Origin: AWTP1-13 sp963797005
GTDB taxonomy: Bacteria > Pseudomonadota > Alphaproteobacteria > Rhizobiales > Hyphomicrobiaceae
DNA: 64,000 nt
Assembly (NCBI GenBank): GCA_963797005.1
Contig: CAWCOF010000003.1
Coordinates: 62,001 to 126,000, forward strand
Direction of reading: 5' to 3'
Shown in pieces: positions 38,703-47,419 of the stretch; position 1 is the stretch's first letter, and each line of letters opens with the position of its first letter. The notes beneath the pieces are model-generated. The model was not told the origin of the DNA, did no database searches, and saw nothing but the letters and a program-made list of their open reading frames with translations. The translations under genes were made by a program, and so were the position numbers.

Positions 38703-38916
38703 GATCAGTCTCTTTTTTGTGTTTTTGGAAAGCCCGCGGGCGAAACGCCGTGGCGCGGTCAGTCCATGGGCCCTCTATGACCGGCTCGCGCCGTGCCGAC
38801 AAACAATTTCTCGTCATGCTATGCTTAAGCTGCGCTCATGCATCCGTGGTGCTGGCTGCGGCATCCGTTGCGCTGCGGCCCTGCGGTTGCGAACCGACTG
38901 ACGGACTGAACTTGTC

Positions 38917-39816
38917 ATGCGCCGTTTGCCTCCACTCGACACCTTGCGGGTATTCGAAGCCGCTGCACGTCTGAAGAGCTTCAAGGAGGCTGGCGACGAG
39001 CTGAGCGTGACCGCAAGCGCGGTCAGCCATCGCGTGGCCGCCCTCGAGGAGGAGCTTGGCATCGTCCTCTTCGTGCGCCACACGCGCCGAATCGAGGTGA
39101 CGCCTGAGGGCGAGCGCCTGGCTGCCGGCGTACGGCGCGGGCTGAACGAGATCCGGCGCGCCGTCACTAGCATCGACCGGCGCGACGGCACGCGCATCCG
39201 CATCACCGGCATCCCCTCGCACGTGACGCGCTGGCTCGCGCCCCGCCTGCACCGCTTCCGGGCCGTGCATCCCGACATCGAGCTGCATGTCACGGCCGAC
39301 CTCGCCCTGGTCGACCTGACGCAGCGCACCTTCGATGTGGCGCTCCGCTTCGGCAGCGGCCCGTATCCGGGGCTGCACGCCGAATATCTGATGGACGATG
39401 CAATCTTTCCCGTCGCGAGCCCGCGCTACCTGGCCGAAGCCGGACCGATCGAGAAGCCTGCCGACATCTTGCTGTTGACGCGCATTCTCGATGTCACCGC
39501 CGAGGACGACGAGAGCGGTACCAACTGGCGGACCTGGTTTGCGCACCATCGCCTGCCGATGGACGACATCGAGCGCGGCATTCAGTTCAACGGCGCGGCC
39601 ATCACGCTGGAAGCGGCCGCCGGCGGCCTGGGTGCCGCGATCGCCCGCAAGAGCCTGGTAGAGGAAGAGCTGCGCAGCGGGCGGCTGGTGCAGGTGCTCC
39701 CCGAAGAGATCAAGACCAACTGGCGCCACTACGCTTTGGCGCTGCCCGACATGGCGGACTGGCCGCCGCTGCGCTCGTTCCTCGACTGGCTCCGCGCCGA
39801 GGCCCGCGACCGCTAG
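38917..39816 (+). CDS. LysR-family transcription regulator, GcvA-like
   Basis: A 299-residue LysR regulator. The N-terminal winged helix-turn-helix is PPLDTLRVFEAAARLKSFKE followed by ASAVSHRVAALEEELGI, close to GcvA-type regulators (PLNALRAFEAAARHLSF). The effector domain begins RIRITGIPSHVTRWLAPRLH. It is divergent from the CRP-type gene and its small neighbour. No obvious target operon is beside it; the next gene is rimM on the opposite strand across a family A repeat that starts 9 bp after its stop codon. Confidence 0.9.
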   Translation: MRRLPPLDTLRVFEAAARLKSFKEAGDELSVTASAVSHRVAALEEELGIVLFVRHTRRIEVTPEGERLAAGVRRGLNEIRRAVTSIDRRDGTRIRITGIPSHVTRWLAPRLHRFRAVHPDIELHVTADLALVDLTQRTFDVALRFGSGPYPGLHAEYLMDDAIFPVASPRYLAEAGPIEKPADILLLTRILDVTAEDDESGTNWRTWFAHHRLPMDDIERGIQFNGAAITLEAAAGGLGAAIARKSLVEEELRSGRLVQVLPEEIKTNWRHYALALPDMADWPPLRSFLDWLRAEARDR

Positions 39817-39824
39817 GTCCACTT

Positions 39825-40000
39825 CCCTCTCCCCATGCTTCTTCAGCATGGGGAGAGGGTCAGGGTGAGGGGCAGCCACGCGCACGACGCCGGAGCAAGC
39901 GTCTGCCCCTCACCCCGACCCTCTCCCCGCGTGCCCTCGGGTTCGCTGTGGATCGGGCGGCCTCGTGTTGATGGCCCGAGGGCAAGCGGCGAGAGGGAGT
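39825..40000. repeat. family A palindromic repeat (double)
   Basis: Two hairpins with CCCTCTCCCC/GGGGAGAGGG arms joined by the inverted tails GTGAGGGGCAG and CTGCCCCTCAC. It fills the convergent gap between the LysR gene and rimM, ending 5 bp before the rimM stop codon. Confidence 0.8.
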
Positions 40001-40004
40001 TGCC

Positions 40005-40532
40005 TCACGCCTCCTCGTCGCCCGTCGACGGCGGCAGCACGACCACGGCGCGGCCGGCGGCAATGTCGATGGACGGGACGGTGGCTTCGGTGAAGGGGAC
40101 AAGCTCGGTGCGGCTCGTGCCGGCGAGCCGGATCTCCAGGAGATCACCGGCACCGTAGTTCTGTACCGCCACGATGGTGCCGATCGCGTTGCCTTCGGCG
40201 TCGACCGCGGCAAGGCCGATCAGGTCGGCCTGATAGAACGCGTCCTCGCCCGCGTCCGGCAGTCGGTCGCGATCGACGTAGAGCTCCGTGCCCTTGAGCG
40301 CTTCGGCCGCATTGCGATCGCCGACGCCCTCGAGCCGCGCCACCACGCCCTTGGCGGTGGCCCGCGCGCTCTCGATCGCGAAGCTGCGCGCGCCCGCTGC
40401 ATCGCTCAGCGGCCCGTAGGCGCCGATGTCCTCAGGGACCTCCGCGTAGCTGTGGATCAGCACCTCGCCGCGGATGCCGTGCACCCCCGCGATGCGGCCG
40501 AGCAGTATGCGCCGGGGACGAGGCCGCTCCAC
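40005..40532 (-). CDS. rimM: 16S rRNA processing protein RimM
   Basis: RimM assists maturation of the 30S head. The 175-residue product has the N-terminal RimM beta-barrel (RRILLGRIAGVHGIRGEVLI, then DRNAAEALKGTELYVDRDRL) and the C-terminal PRC-barrel (FYQADLIGLAAVDAEGNAIG, GAGDLLEIRL, LVPFTEATVPSIDIAAGR). It starts 6 bp after rpsP on the same strand. In most alphaproteobacteria trmD and rplS follow, but here the operon ends at a family A repeat. Confidence 0.94.
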   Translation of the reverse strand: MERPRPRRILLGRIAGVHGIRGEVLIHSYAEVPEDIGAYGPLSDAAGARSFAIESARATAKGVVARLEGVGDRNAAEALKGTELYVDRDRLPDAGEDAFYQADLIGLAAVDAEGNAIGTIVAVQNYGAGDLLEIRLAGTSRTELVPFTEATVPSIDIAAGRAVVVLPPSTGDEEA

Positions 40533-40538
40533 GACCGG

Positions 40539-40913
40539 TTATGCGGCGGGCTTGGCCTCGCCGCCCTCGGCGGCCTTCGCAGCCGCCTCGGCTGCCGCAG
40601 CTTCACGCTCCTGGCGCTTCTTCCTCGGCTTGGCCTTGTTTGGATTGTTCGGCGCCGTGCGCTTGGCGAGCCCGGCCTTGTCCAAAAAGCGCATGACGCG
40701 GTCGGTCGGCTGCGCGCCGACGGAGAGCCAGTACTTCGCCCGCTCGAGGTCGAGCTTGACCCGGTCGGCGCTGTCCTTCGGCAGCAGGGGATTGTGGGTG
40801 CCGATCTGCTCGATGTAGCGCCCGTCGCGGGGCGAGGTGCCGCTGGCGACGACGATGTAGTAGTAGGGCCGCTTCTTGGTGCCTCCGCGCGAGAGGCGGA
40901 TCTTCACGGACAT
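40539..40913 (-). CDS. rpsP: 30S ribosomal protein S16
   Basis: The 124-residue S16 begins MSVKIRLSRGGTKKRPYYYI and contains GRYIEQIGTHNPL, LDLERAKYWLSVGAQPTDRV and a Lys/Ala-rich C-terminal extension typical of alphaproteobacteria. It lies between ffh and rimM on the minus strand, the classical order. A 17-bp-arm hairpin sits in the 115-bp gap behind ffh, so differential expression of rpsP-rimM is possible. Confidence 0.97.
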   Translation of the reverse strand: MSVKIRLSRGGTKKRPYYYIVVASGTSPRDGRYIEQIGTHNPLLPKDSADRVKLDLERAKYWLSVGAQPTDRVMRFLDKAGLAKRTAPNNPNKAKPRKKRQEREAAAAEAAAKAAEGGEAKPAA

Positions 40914-40936
40914 GCGATGCTACCTTTCATGTGTTT

Positions 40937-41026
40937 CAGGTTTCAGGGATCAGGTCTCAGGGATCAGGTTTCAGGGACTGAGAGGGGCTCTGGCCCTAGT
41001 CCCTGCCCCCTGAAACCTGATCCCTG
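40937..41026. repeat. direct and inverted repeats of CAGGGATCAGGTTTCAGGG
   Basis: TCAGGGATCAGGT occurs twice in tandem (40942-40954 and 40957-40969) beside TTTCAGGG units. GGGATCAGGTTTCAGGG (40960-40976) pairs perfectly with CCCTGAAACCTGATCCC (41008-41024) around a 31-nt loop. The hairpin begins about 5 bp after the ffh stop codon, between ffh and rpsP. It resembles no other repeat in the window. Confidence 0.8.
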
Positions 41027-41028
41027 TT

Positions 41029-42620
41029 TCACTTCTTCTTTCCCGGCAGGCCGCGGAATTTCGGGATCGACGCGCCGCCAAGTCCGGGCAGTCCAGGCAG
41101 CTTTGGTCCCGGGCCCCCGCCGCCGAGGCCCGGCAGCCCCTTCGGCAGGCCCTGGGGCAGACCACCCTGGGGCAGCGCCTCCTTGAGCTCCTTGGGCAGG
41201 GCCTCCAGCGCGCGCGGATCGAGGCGCGCCAGCTCGGCCTGCATCTTCTCCATCTCCGCCGGGCTCGGCGCCGCGCCGCCCGCCGCCCATCCCCATCATG
41301 CGCTGCATCATGCCGCCGCGCTGCTTGCCCATCATCTTCATCATGTCCGCCATCTGGCGGTGCATCTTGAGAAGCCTGTTGATGTCCTCAGGTCTTGGTG
41401 CCGGAACCGGCGGCGATGCGCCGCTTGCGTTTGCCGTCGAGGATCTTGGGGTGGCGGCGCTCCTTGGGCGTCATCGACTGGATGATGGCGTGCTGGCGCT
41501 TGAGCACCTTGTCGTCGATGTTGGCGGAATCGATCTGCTTCTTCATCTTGCCGATGCCGGGCAAGAGCCCCAGCATGCTCGACATGCCGCCCAGCTTTTG
41601 CATCTGCTGGAGCTGATCGGCGAGGTCCTCCAGGTCGAAGGCGCCCTTGCGCATCTTCTCGGCGATCTTCTGCGCCTTCTCGACGTCGACCGTCTGCGCC
41701 GCCTTCTCGACGAGGCTCACCACGTCGCCCATGCCGAGGATGCGCCCGGCGATGCGCTGGGGATGGAAGTCCTCGAGCGCGTCCCATTTCTCGCCGGTGC
41801 CGATCAGCTTTATGGGCTTGGCGGTCGCTGCGCGCATGGACAGCGCCGCGCCGCCGCGTCCGTCGCCGTCGACGCGGGTCAGCACGATGCCGCTGATGCC
41901 GACGCGGTCGTCGAAGCTTTTCGCCAGCTTCACCGCGTCCTGGCCGGTCAGGCTGTCGGCGACCAGCAAGGTCTCGTGCGGGTGGGCGATGTCGCGGATG
42001 TCGGCCGCCTCCCGCATCAGCTCGTCGTCGATGTGGGTGCGCCCGGCCGTGTCGAGCAGCACGACGTCGTAGCCCGAGAGCCTTGCCGCCTCCATCGCGC
42101 GCTTGGCGATCTGCTGCGGCGTCTGGCCGGCGATAATGGGGAGCGTGTCGACCTTGGCCTGCTCGCCCAGCACCTTGAGCTGCTCCTGCGCCGCCGGCCG
42201 CCGCGTATCGAGCGAGGCCATCAGCACCTTCTTCTTGTCGCGGGTGGTGAGGCGGTAGCCGATCTTGGCGCAGGTCGTGGTCTTGCCGGAGCCTTGCAGG
42301 CCGACCAGCATGATGGAGATCGGCGGCTGGGCGGCGAGGTCGATCGGCTCGGCGTCCGAGCCCAGCACGGCGACGAGCTCGTCGTGCACGATCTTGACCA
42401 CCATCTGGCCCGGCTTGATCGACTTGACCACGTCCTGGCCGACGGCTTTGGCCTTCACCTTGTCGGTGAAGGAGCGCACCACGTCGAGCGCCACGTCGGC
42501 CTCGAGCAGCGCCCGACGCACCTCGCGCATGGCTTCCGCCACGTCGCTGTCGGTCAGCGACCCGCGCCGGGTCAGCTTGTCGAGGATGCCCGAGAGGCGG
42601 TCGGACAGAGACTGGAACAT
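41029..42620 (-). CDS. ffh: signal recognition particle GTPase Ffh (two frameshifts)
   Basis: Ffh binds signal sequences of nascent membrane proteins and 4.5S RNA. The N domain starts MFQSLSDRLSGILDKLTRRG. The G domain has GLQGSGKTTTCAK, the DTRRPAAQEQL motif, LLDTAGRTHID, TRVDGDGRGGAAL and IGTGEKWDALEDF. The M domain has GLLPGIGKMKKQ, TPKERRHPKILDGKRKRRIA and MMKMMGKQRGGMMQRMMG, then a Gly/Pro-rich tail ending GLPGKKK. Two +1 breaks are inferred near 41390 (AAGSGTK to PEDINRLLKM) and near 41284 (GMGGG to GAAPSPAEMEK). About 529 aa when repaired. As ffh is essential, these breaks are almost certainly sequence errors. Confidence 0.95.
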
Positions 42621-42680
42621 TTACGCTCCACTTTCCCGGTGTTGGGCGTTCAGCGGGTGACCACGATCGCCGCCCGAATT

Positions 42681-42718
42681 CCCCTCCCCTTGACGGGGAG
42701 GGGTTAGGGGTGGGGTGA
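42681..42718. repeat. family B palindromic repeat
   Basis: CCCCTCCCCTTGACGGGGAG, then GGGTTAGGGGTGGGGTG, identical to the copy at 12503. It lies about 60 bp upstream of the ffh start codon, in the leader region. Confidence 0.75.
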
Positions 42719-42787
42719 ACACGCAAGTGCTTCGCAAGGTGAAGAGCATCGCACTGCATAGAACCGCGCGGGTCGCCCTTTTGGGAT

Positions 42788-42826
42788 CCCCCCACCCCCA
42801 TCCCCTCCCCGCAAGGGGGAGGGGAG
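42788..42826. repeat. family B palindromic repeat, variant in opposite orientation
   Basis: CCCCCCACCCCCATCCCCTC, then CCCGCAAGGGGGAGGGGAG. The arms are CCCCTCCCC and GGGGAGGGG with GCAAG between. It is paired with the copy at 42681 in inverted arrangement, as at 61319/61411. Confidence 0.7.
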
Positions 42827-43126
42827 TCCTGTGCGGCGCGCGATGCAGATCGAAGCTCCGAGTTTTCCTTGCGGGAATGACCAAGCGCGCCCGCGGGCGC
42901 GACGCGCTGGCGGGCGTTGACCTCCCTGCCTCCCGATCCCGCCGGACAGGGCCGGGATCATGTGCAGGGCGGCGGCTCGTCTTCACGGGCCGACGGAATG
43001 GGCGCACAATCGCCAGAAGCGGTGGGCATGTCAACCGCCTGGGGTTCGGGGTCCAACCGACTCGCCTAGGATGCTAGGCTCGGGTTCCGCGCGAAGGGGG
43101 AGCGCGCCAGGGAGAGGAGAAATGCC

Positions 43127-43603
43127 ATGGCCGCAGCCACAATGCGGCAAAGGATCGGGATCGGTCTGGCGCTGACCTTTGTGCTGGGCGCCGCGAGCGG
43201 ATGCGGCACGGGCGGCAATGCGCCGTTTGCCTCGGCGCCGCCGACCACCAAGCAGTTCATCGCCGCGGCCGTCACCTGGGACTTGAATAAGAACGGTGAC
43301 GTCACCTGCGAGGAGTGGCGGGCCTATGTGGGGGGCCTGTTCCAGGAGGCTGATGCCAACCACGACGGGACGCTCACGCGCGAGGAATTCGCCGTCATGG
43401 CCCAGCGCGACCGGCTCTTCGAGACCGCGCGCTTCAACTACTTCGATACCGGCGGGGACGGCCGCCTCACGCTTGCCGAGATCGCCGACAAGCCCAATCC
43501 GGCATTCCGGCTGCTCGACAAGAACGGCGATTGCCGCCTCACGCCGGAGGAGCGTGCGGGCCGCTCCGCGCAGTTTCATGGCCGCGGCAACAGCCACGGC
43601 TAG
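43127..43603 (+). CDS. EF-hand calcium-binding lipoprotein
   Basis: A 158-residue exported protein. The signal peptide RQRIGIGLALTFVLGAASGC ends in a lipobox (ASG-C), so it is probably a lipoprotein. Four EF-hand-type loops follow: DLNKNGDVTCEEW, DANHDGTLTREEF, DTGGDGRLTLAEI and DKNGDCRLTPEE, each with D-x-(N/D/G)-x-(D/G) ligands and a final acidic residue. Calcium binding is thus likely; the role, perhaps envelope signalling or adhesion, is unknown. ATG 43127 has GGAGAGGAGAA upstream. Confidence 0.82.
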   Translation: MAAATMRQRIGIGLALTFVLGAASGCGTGGNAPFASAPPTTKQFIAAAVTWDLNKNGDVTCEEWRAYVGGLFQEADANHDGTLTREEFAVMAQRDRLFETARFNYFDTGGDGRLTLAEIADKPNPAFRLLDKNGDCRLTPEERAGRSAQFHGRGNSHG

Positions 43604-43733
43604 ATCCCGCTTGCGGGCCGCAACACGGCGTTTCCCCTGTCGCACAAGGGCCTTGACTTGGGGGTGATGCGGCGTAGGGTCCGCGCCGCTTCGCGTCACC
43701 CGACGCGCAGAGTTTGATCCTCACGAGGCTGCC

Positions 43734-44942
43734 ATGGGCTTCTTTGCCGACAGCGTGAACCGCATCTCCCCGTCCCAGACCATCGGCATGTCGACGAAGG
43801 CGCGCGAGCTGAAGGCCAAGGGGCGCAACATCGTCGACCTGTCCGCGGGCGAGCCCGATCTGCCGACGCCGGAGAACATCAAGGAAGCGGCGATCAAGGC
43901 CTTGCGCGCGAACAAGACCAAGTACACGGACGTCGACGGCATTCCCGAGCTGAAGGCTGCCATCGCCGCGAAGTTCAAGCGCGAGAACAACCTCGACTAC
44001 AAGCCGAGCCAGGTCTCGGTCGGGACCGGCGGCAAGCAGGTGCTCTACAATGCGCTGGTGTGCACGCTCAACCCGGGCGACGAGGTGGTGATCCCGGCGC
44101 CGTGCTGGGTGTCCTACGTCGATATCGTGCGGCTTGGCGGCGGCGAGCCGGTGTTTGCCGAGTGCCGCTTCGAGGACGGCTACCGGCTGAAGCCGGAGGC
44201 GCTCGATGCGGCCATCACCGCCAAGACCAAGTGGCTCGTCTTCAACGCGCCCTGCAACCCGTCCGGCGCCGCCTACACCAAGGCGCAGCTCAAGGCCCTC
44301 ACCGACGTGCTCATGACGCCGAAGAACAAGCACGTGTGGGTGCTCAGCGACGACATGTACGAGCACCTGATCTACGATGATCTGGAGTTCTTCACGCCGG
44401 CGCAGATCGAGCCCGGGCTCTACGAGCGCACGCTCACCATGAACGGGCTTTCCAAGACCTACTGCATGACCGGCTGGCGCATGGGCTATGGCGCCGGGCC
44501 CGAGCCGCTCATCAAGACCATGTGCAAGCTGCAGTCGCAGTCGACGTCCAACCCGTCGTCGATCTCGCAGTGGGCGGCGGTGGAAGCATTGAACGGTCCG
44601 CAGGACTTCATCGCGCGCAACACCAAGATCTTCAAGGAGCGCCGCGACCTCGTCGTGTCGATGCTGAACCAGGCCAACGGCCTGAAGTGTCCCAACCCCG
44701 AGGGCGCGTTCTACGTCTATCCCTCGTGCGAGGGTGTGATCGGCAAGACCACGGGCAAAGGCACCAAGATCAAGACGGACCAGGACTTCACCCTGGCGCT
44801 GCTGGAGGAGGAGGGCGTGGCCTGTGTGCACGGCGCCGCTTTCGCCATGAGCCCGTTCTTCCGCCTCTCCTACGCCGCCTCGACGGAGGACCTGGAAGAA
44901 GCCTGCCGCCGCATCCAGCGCTTCTGCGGCAACGCGCGGTAA
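43734..44942 (+). CDS. aspC: aspartate aminotransferase (class I/II, PLP)
   Basis: A fold-type I PLP aminotransferase of 402 aa. It has the family start SVNRISPSQTIGMSTKAREL, LSAGEPDLPTPENI, the cofactor-contact NAPCNPSGA, YEHLIYDD, the PLP lysine in NGLSKTYCMTGWRMGYGAG and the C-terminal FRLSYAASTEDLEEACRRI. It most resembles the alphaproteobacterial aspartate/prephenate-type AatA enzymes, which transaminate aspartate and 2-oxoglutarate. Substrate breadth cannot be read from sequence. A family A repeat starts 15 bp after the stop codon. Confidence 0.93.
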   Translation: MGFFADSVNRISPSQTIGMSTKARELKAKGRNIVDLSAGEPDLPTPENIKEAAIKALRANKTKYTDVDGIPELKAAIAAKFKRENNLDYKPSQVSVGTGGKQVLYNALVCTLNPGDEVVIPAPCWVSYVDIVRLGGGEPVFAECRFEDGYRLKPEALDAAITAKTKWLVFNAPCNPSGAAYTKAQLKALTDVLMTPKNKHVWVLSDDMYEHLIYDDLEFFTPAQIEPGLYERTLTMNGLSKTYCMTGWRMGYGAGPEPLIKTMCKLQSQSTSNPSSISQWAAVEALNGPQDFIARNTKIFKERRDLVVSMLNQANGLKCPNPEGAFYVYPSCEGVIGKTTGKGTKIKTDQDFTLALLEEEGVACVHGAAFAMSPFFRLSYAASTEDLEEACRRIQRFCGNAR

Positions 44943-44956
44943 GCGTCGCGCCGATT

Positions 44957-45120
44957 CCCTCTCCCCATGCTTTTCCGCATGGGGAGAGGGTTAGGGTGAG
45001 GGGCAGGAGCTTGCTTCAGTGTCGGAGTTTGCATCTGCCCCTCACCCCGACCCTCTCACCGCAAGCCGTTAGCGGGCGCAGTGGGAGCGTGTGAACTCGA
45101 GGGCTTGCGGGGAGAGGGAG
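44957..45120. repeat. family A palindromic repeat (double)
   Basis: CCCTCTCCCCATGC to GCATGGGGAGAGGG, then TTAGGGTGAGGGGCAG, a spacer, CTGCCCCTCACCCCGACCCT and a second hairpin ending GCGGGGAGAGGGAGG. The final purine run lies 7-16 bp upstream of the start codon of the next gene and can act as its ribosome binding site. Confidence 0.8.
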
Positions 45121-45127
45121 GCTGCCG

Positions 45128-45895
45128 ATGCTCTTCCTCCTCAAGATCGCCCTGCCGCCGGTCCTGGTCGCGATCATGACGCTGGCCACCCGGGTGTGGG
45201 GGCCGACCGTCGGCGGCCTGCTGCTCGGTCTGCCCTGGATGACGGGGCCGGTGCTGTTCTTCCTGGCGCGCGACAAGGGCATCGCATTCGCCGTCGGCGC
45301 CTGCACCGGCATCGAGCTCGGCGTCGTGTGCATTTGCGCCTACCTGCTGGCCTATGGGCTGATGACCGCGCTTGCATCCTGGCCGCTGTGCCTTGCGGCG
45401 GCGGCGGCGGCCTTCGCCGGCTCGGCATGGGGCCTGCAGGATATCGAGCTCCCGCTATGGGCTGCCGCCGGCCTCGCCGCGGTCGGATTGCTCGCCACGG
45501 CTTTGCTGATGCCGCGCGCGCACGCGTCCGTGCCGAGCGCGGTGCCGCCATGGTGGGACATTCCGGCGCGCATGGCCGTCACGTTCGGCCTCGTCGCGGT
45601 CATCATGCTGTCGGCGGACCTGCTCGGCCCGCAGCTCTCCGGCATCGTCGCCACCTATCCAGCGATCTTCACCGTGCTCGGCGCCTTCACGCACCATCAG
45701 TGGGGACGCGACGCCGTCCGGCGCCTTTTGCGGGGTCTCGCCATCTCGCTCATTTCCTTCGTGGCGTTCTTTCTCGTGGTCGGCCGGACGGCGCCTTGGG
45801 CCGGCGTGGAGGAGGCATTCGTCCTGGCGAGCCTGCCGGCCGTCGCCATCAGCGCACTGCTGCTGCAGGCGAGCCGCTTGCGCGCGGGACGCTGA
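45128..45895 (+). CDS. multi-pass membrane protein, unknown family
   Basis: A 255-residue protein with about eight helices, for example LLKIALPPVLVAIMTLATRV, GIELGVVCICAYLLAYGLM, ARMAVTFGLVAVIMLSADLL and LLRGLAISLISFVAFFLVVG. The repeated motif GPTVGGLLLGLPWMTGPVLF and GPQLSGIVATYPAIFTVLG suggests two related halves. I do not recognise the family; a small-molecule transporter or permease is possible. The start codon is preceded by GGGAGAGGGAGG, the arm of a palindromic repeat. Confidence 0.6.
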   Translation: MLFLLKIALPPVLVAIMTLATRVWGPTVGGLLLGLPWMTGPVLFFLARDKGIAFAVGACTGIELGVVCICAYLLAYGLMTALASWPLCLAAAAAAFAGSAWGLQDIELPLWAAAGLAAVGLLATALLMPRAHASVPSAVPPWWDIPARMAVTFGLVAVIMLSADLLGPQLSGIVATYPAIFTVLGAFTHHQWGRDAVRRLLRGLAISLISFVAFFLVVGRTAPWAGVEEAFVLASLPAVAISALLLQASRLRAGR

Positions 45896-46021
45896 CCTGC
45901 TCGCGGCGAGAGAATTGCGCAAATTGGGGCAAGCAGCGGGAAGTTGCCCACCGTTTGCCCGAAAATTGCCGGCGCCCGCCGCTATCCGACCGACCTGGAC
46001 CTCTCGGCGGAGACACGGGAC

Positions 46022-47407
46022 ATGGAGCAGGTATTGGCGGCCTTGCAGCGCCTGGCGCGCAGCCCGGCGTTCAAGTTCTTCCTCATCTCGGCCCTTATCC
46101 TGTTGCTGCTGATCCCGCTGGCGCTGGTGTTCGGGCTGGTGCGCGAGCGCGAAATTCGCGCGCAGGAGGTCAAGGCCGAGGTCGCCCGCGTGTGGGGCAG
46201 CAAACAGCAGATCTCCGGGCCATTCCTGGTGGTGCCCTACACCGTGCGGACCGAGACCGTGCAGGGCGACAAGCGCGTCGAGCAGGTGCAGGAGCGCCGC
46301 GCCGTCTTTCTCCCCGAGAAGCTCGACATCAAGACGGACGCCGCCTCCAAGACCCTGCACCGCTCGATCTACGATGTGGTGGTCTACACCTCCAGGATCG
46401 CGATGGAGGGCAGCTTCCTGGCGCCCGACATGGCCGACGTTGCCGCCGACGTGCAGAGCGTGCGCTGGGCCGATGCCAGCTTCGTGCTCGTCATCAGCGA
46501 CGTATCGGGACTGAAGGAGGCGGCGACGCTGACCCTCAACGGCCAGCGCCGGCTGCCGTTTGCGCCGAGCGTCGGACTGCCCGCCGCGCGCCAGAACGGC
46601 ATCCACGTGAAGCTTGCGGGTGCGGGCCAGGAGATCGTTCCCGGCCCGGATGCGCCGCTGAAGCCGTTTTCTTTCCGGCTCGAGCTTGTCCTCGGTGGTA
46701 CCTCGTCGCTCGACTTTGCCCCCGTGGCACGCGAGACCGCGCTCGCCATGACGTCGGATTGGCCGCATCCGAGCTTCTCGGGCGCCTTCGTGCCGATCGA
46801 CCGCAGCGTCCGCGCCGACGGGTTCACGGCGAGCTGGCGCGTCCCGCATCTCGCCCGCAGCGTGCCCTCCGCCTGGACCCTGCCGCCGTCGGGCCTCGAC
46901 CAATTCAGGGCGTATCAGTTTGGCGTGCAGCTGATCCGCCCGGTCGATTTCTACGACCTGGTGTCGCGCGCGGCGAAGTACGGGGTGCTGTTCGTGGCTC
47001 TGGCGTTCATGGCGGTCTTCGTGCTCGAGCTGCTCTCGGGCCGCCGGGTGCACCCTGTGCAGTACCTTTTCGTAGGCCTTGCCATGATCTTCTTCTACGT
47101 GCTGCTGCTGTCGCTGGCCGAGCACATCGGCTTCGCGGCAGCTTACGCGATCGCGGTGGGTGCGAGCGGGGGGATGCTGTCCATCTATGTCGGCAAGGCG
47201 CTGGCCAGCCTCCGGCAAGGCGCGATCATGCTGGGCGTGCTGCTCCTTCTCTACGGCCTGCTCTATCTGATCCTCAACCTGGAGGACTATGCGCTGTTGG
47301 CCGGCGCCATCCTCGGCTTCGTGGCACTCACCGCCATCATGTTCGCCACCTTGCGCGTCGACTGGTCGGGCCGCGGGAGCGCGGCGGTGCCTGCTCCCGC
47401 AGAGTGA
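46022..47407 (+). CDS. creD: cell envelope integrity protein CreD
   Basis: CreD is an inner-membrane protein whose level affects envelope integrity. The 461-residue product has an N-terminal helix (FKFFLISALILLLLIPLALV), a large periplasmic domain (SGPFLVVPYTVRT, RRAVFLPEKLDIKTDA) and a C-terminal five-helix block (VLFVALAFMAVFVLELL, HPVQYLFVGLAMIFFYVLLL, GFAAAYAIAVGASGGMLSIY). These are the standard CreD landmarks. The creABC regulatory genes are absent. ATG 46022 is preferred over a longer frame. It is convergent with the EamA gene 12 bp away. Confidence 0.9.
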   Translation: MEQVLAALQRLARSPAFKFFLISALILLLLIPLALVFGLVREREIRAQEVKAEVARVWGSKQQISGPFLVVPYTVRTETVQGDKRVEQVQERRAVFLPEKLDIKTDAASKTLHRSIYDVVVYTSRIAMEGSFLAPDMADVAADVQSVRWADASFVLVISDVSGLKEAATLTLNGQRRLPFAPSVGLPAARQNGIHVKLAGAGQEIVPGPDAPLKPFSFRLELVLGGTSSLDFAPVARETALAMTSDWPHPSFSGAFVPIDRSVRADGFTASWRVPHLARSVPSAWTLPPSGLDQFRAYQFGVQLIRPVDFYDLVSRAAKYGVLFVALAFMAVFVLELLSGRRVHPVQYLFVGLAMIFFYVLLLSLAEHIGFAAAYAIAVGASGGMLSIYVGKALASLRQGAIMLGVLLLLYGLLYLILNLEDYALLAGAILGFVALTAIMFATLRVDWSGRGSAAVPAPAE

Positions 47408-47419
47408 CGGCGCGCATGG

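Larger units (their letters stand above)
42621..43126. other. ffh / EF-hand divergent intergenic region, two family B repeats
   Basis: No gene is supported in these 506 bp. Two palindromic family B repeats lie at 42681-42718 and 42788-42826. The remainder should hold the ffh promoter and that of the EF-hand lipoprotein gene, whose ribosome binding site GGAGAGGAGAA is at 43111-43121. Open frames on either strand are shadows. Confidence 0.5.

Noticed and set aside
39825..45120. Family A repeats as a CRISPR array.
   Set aside because: The copies are kilobases apart, lie between genes, and lack regular spacers or cas genes.
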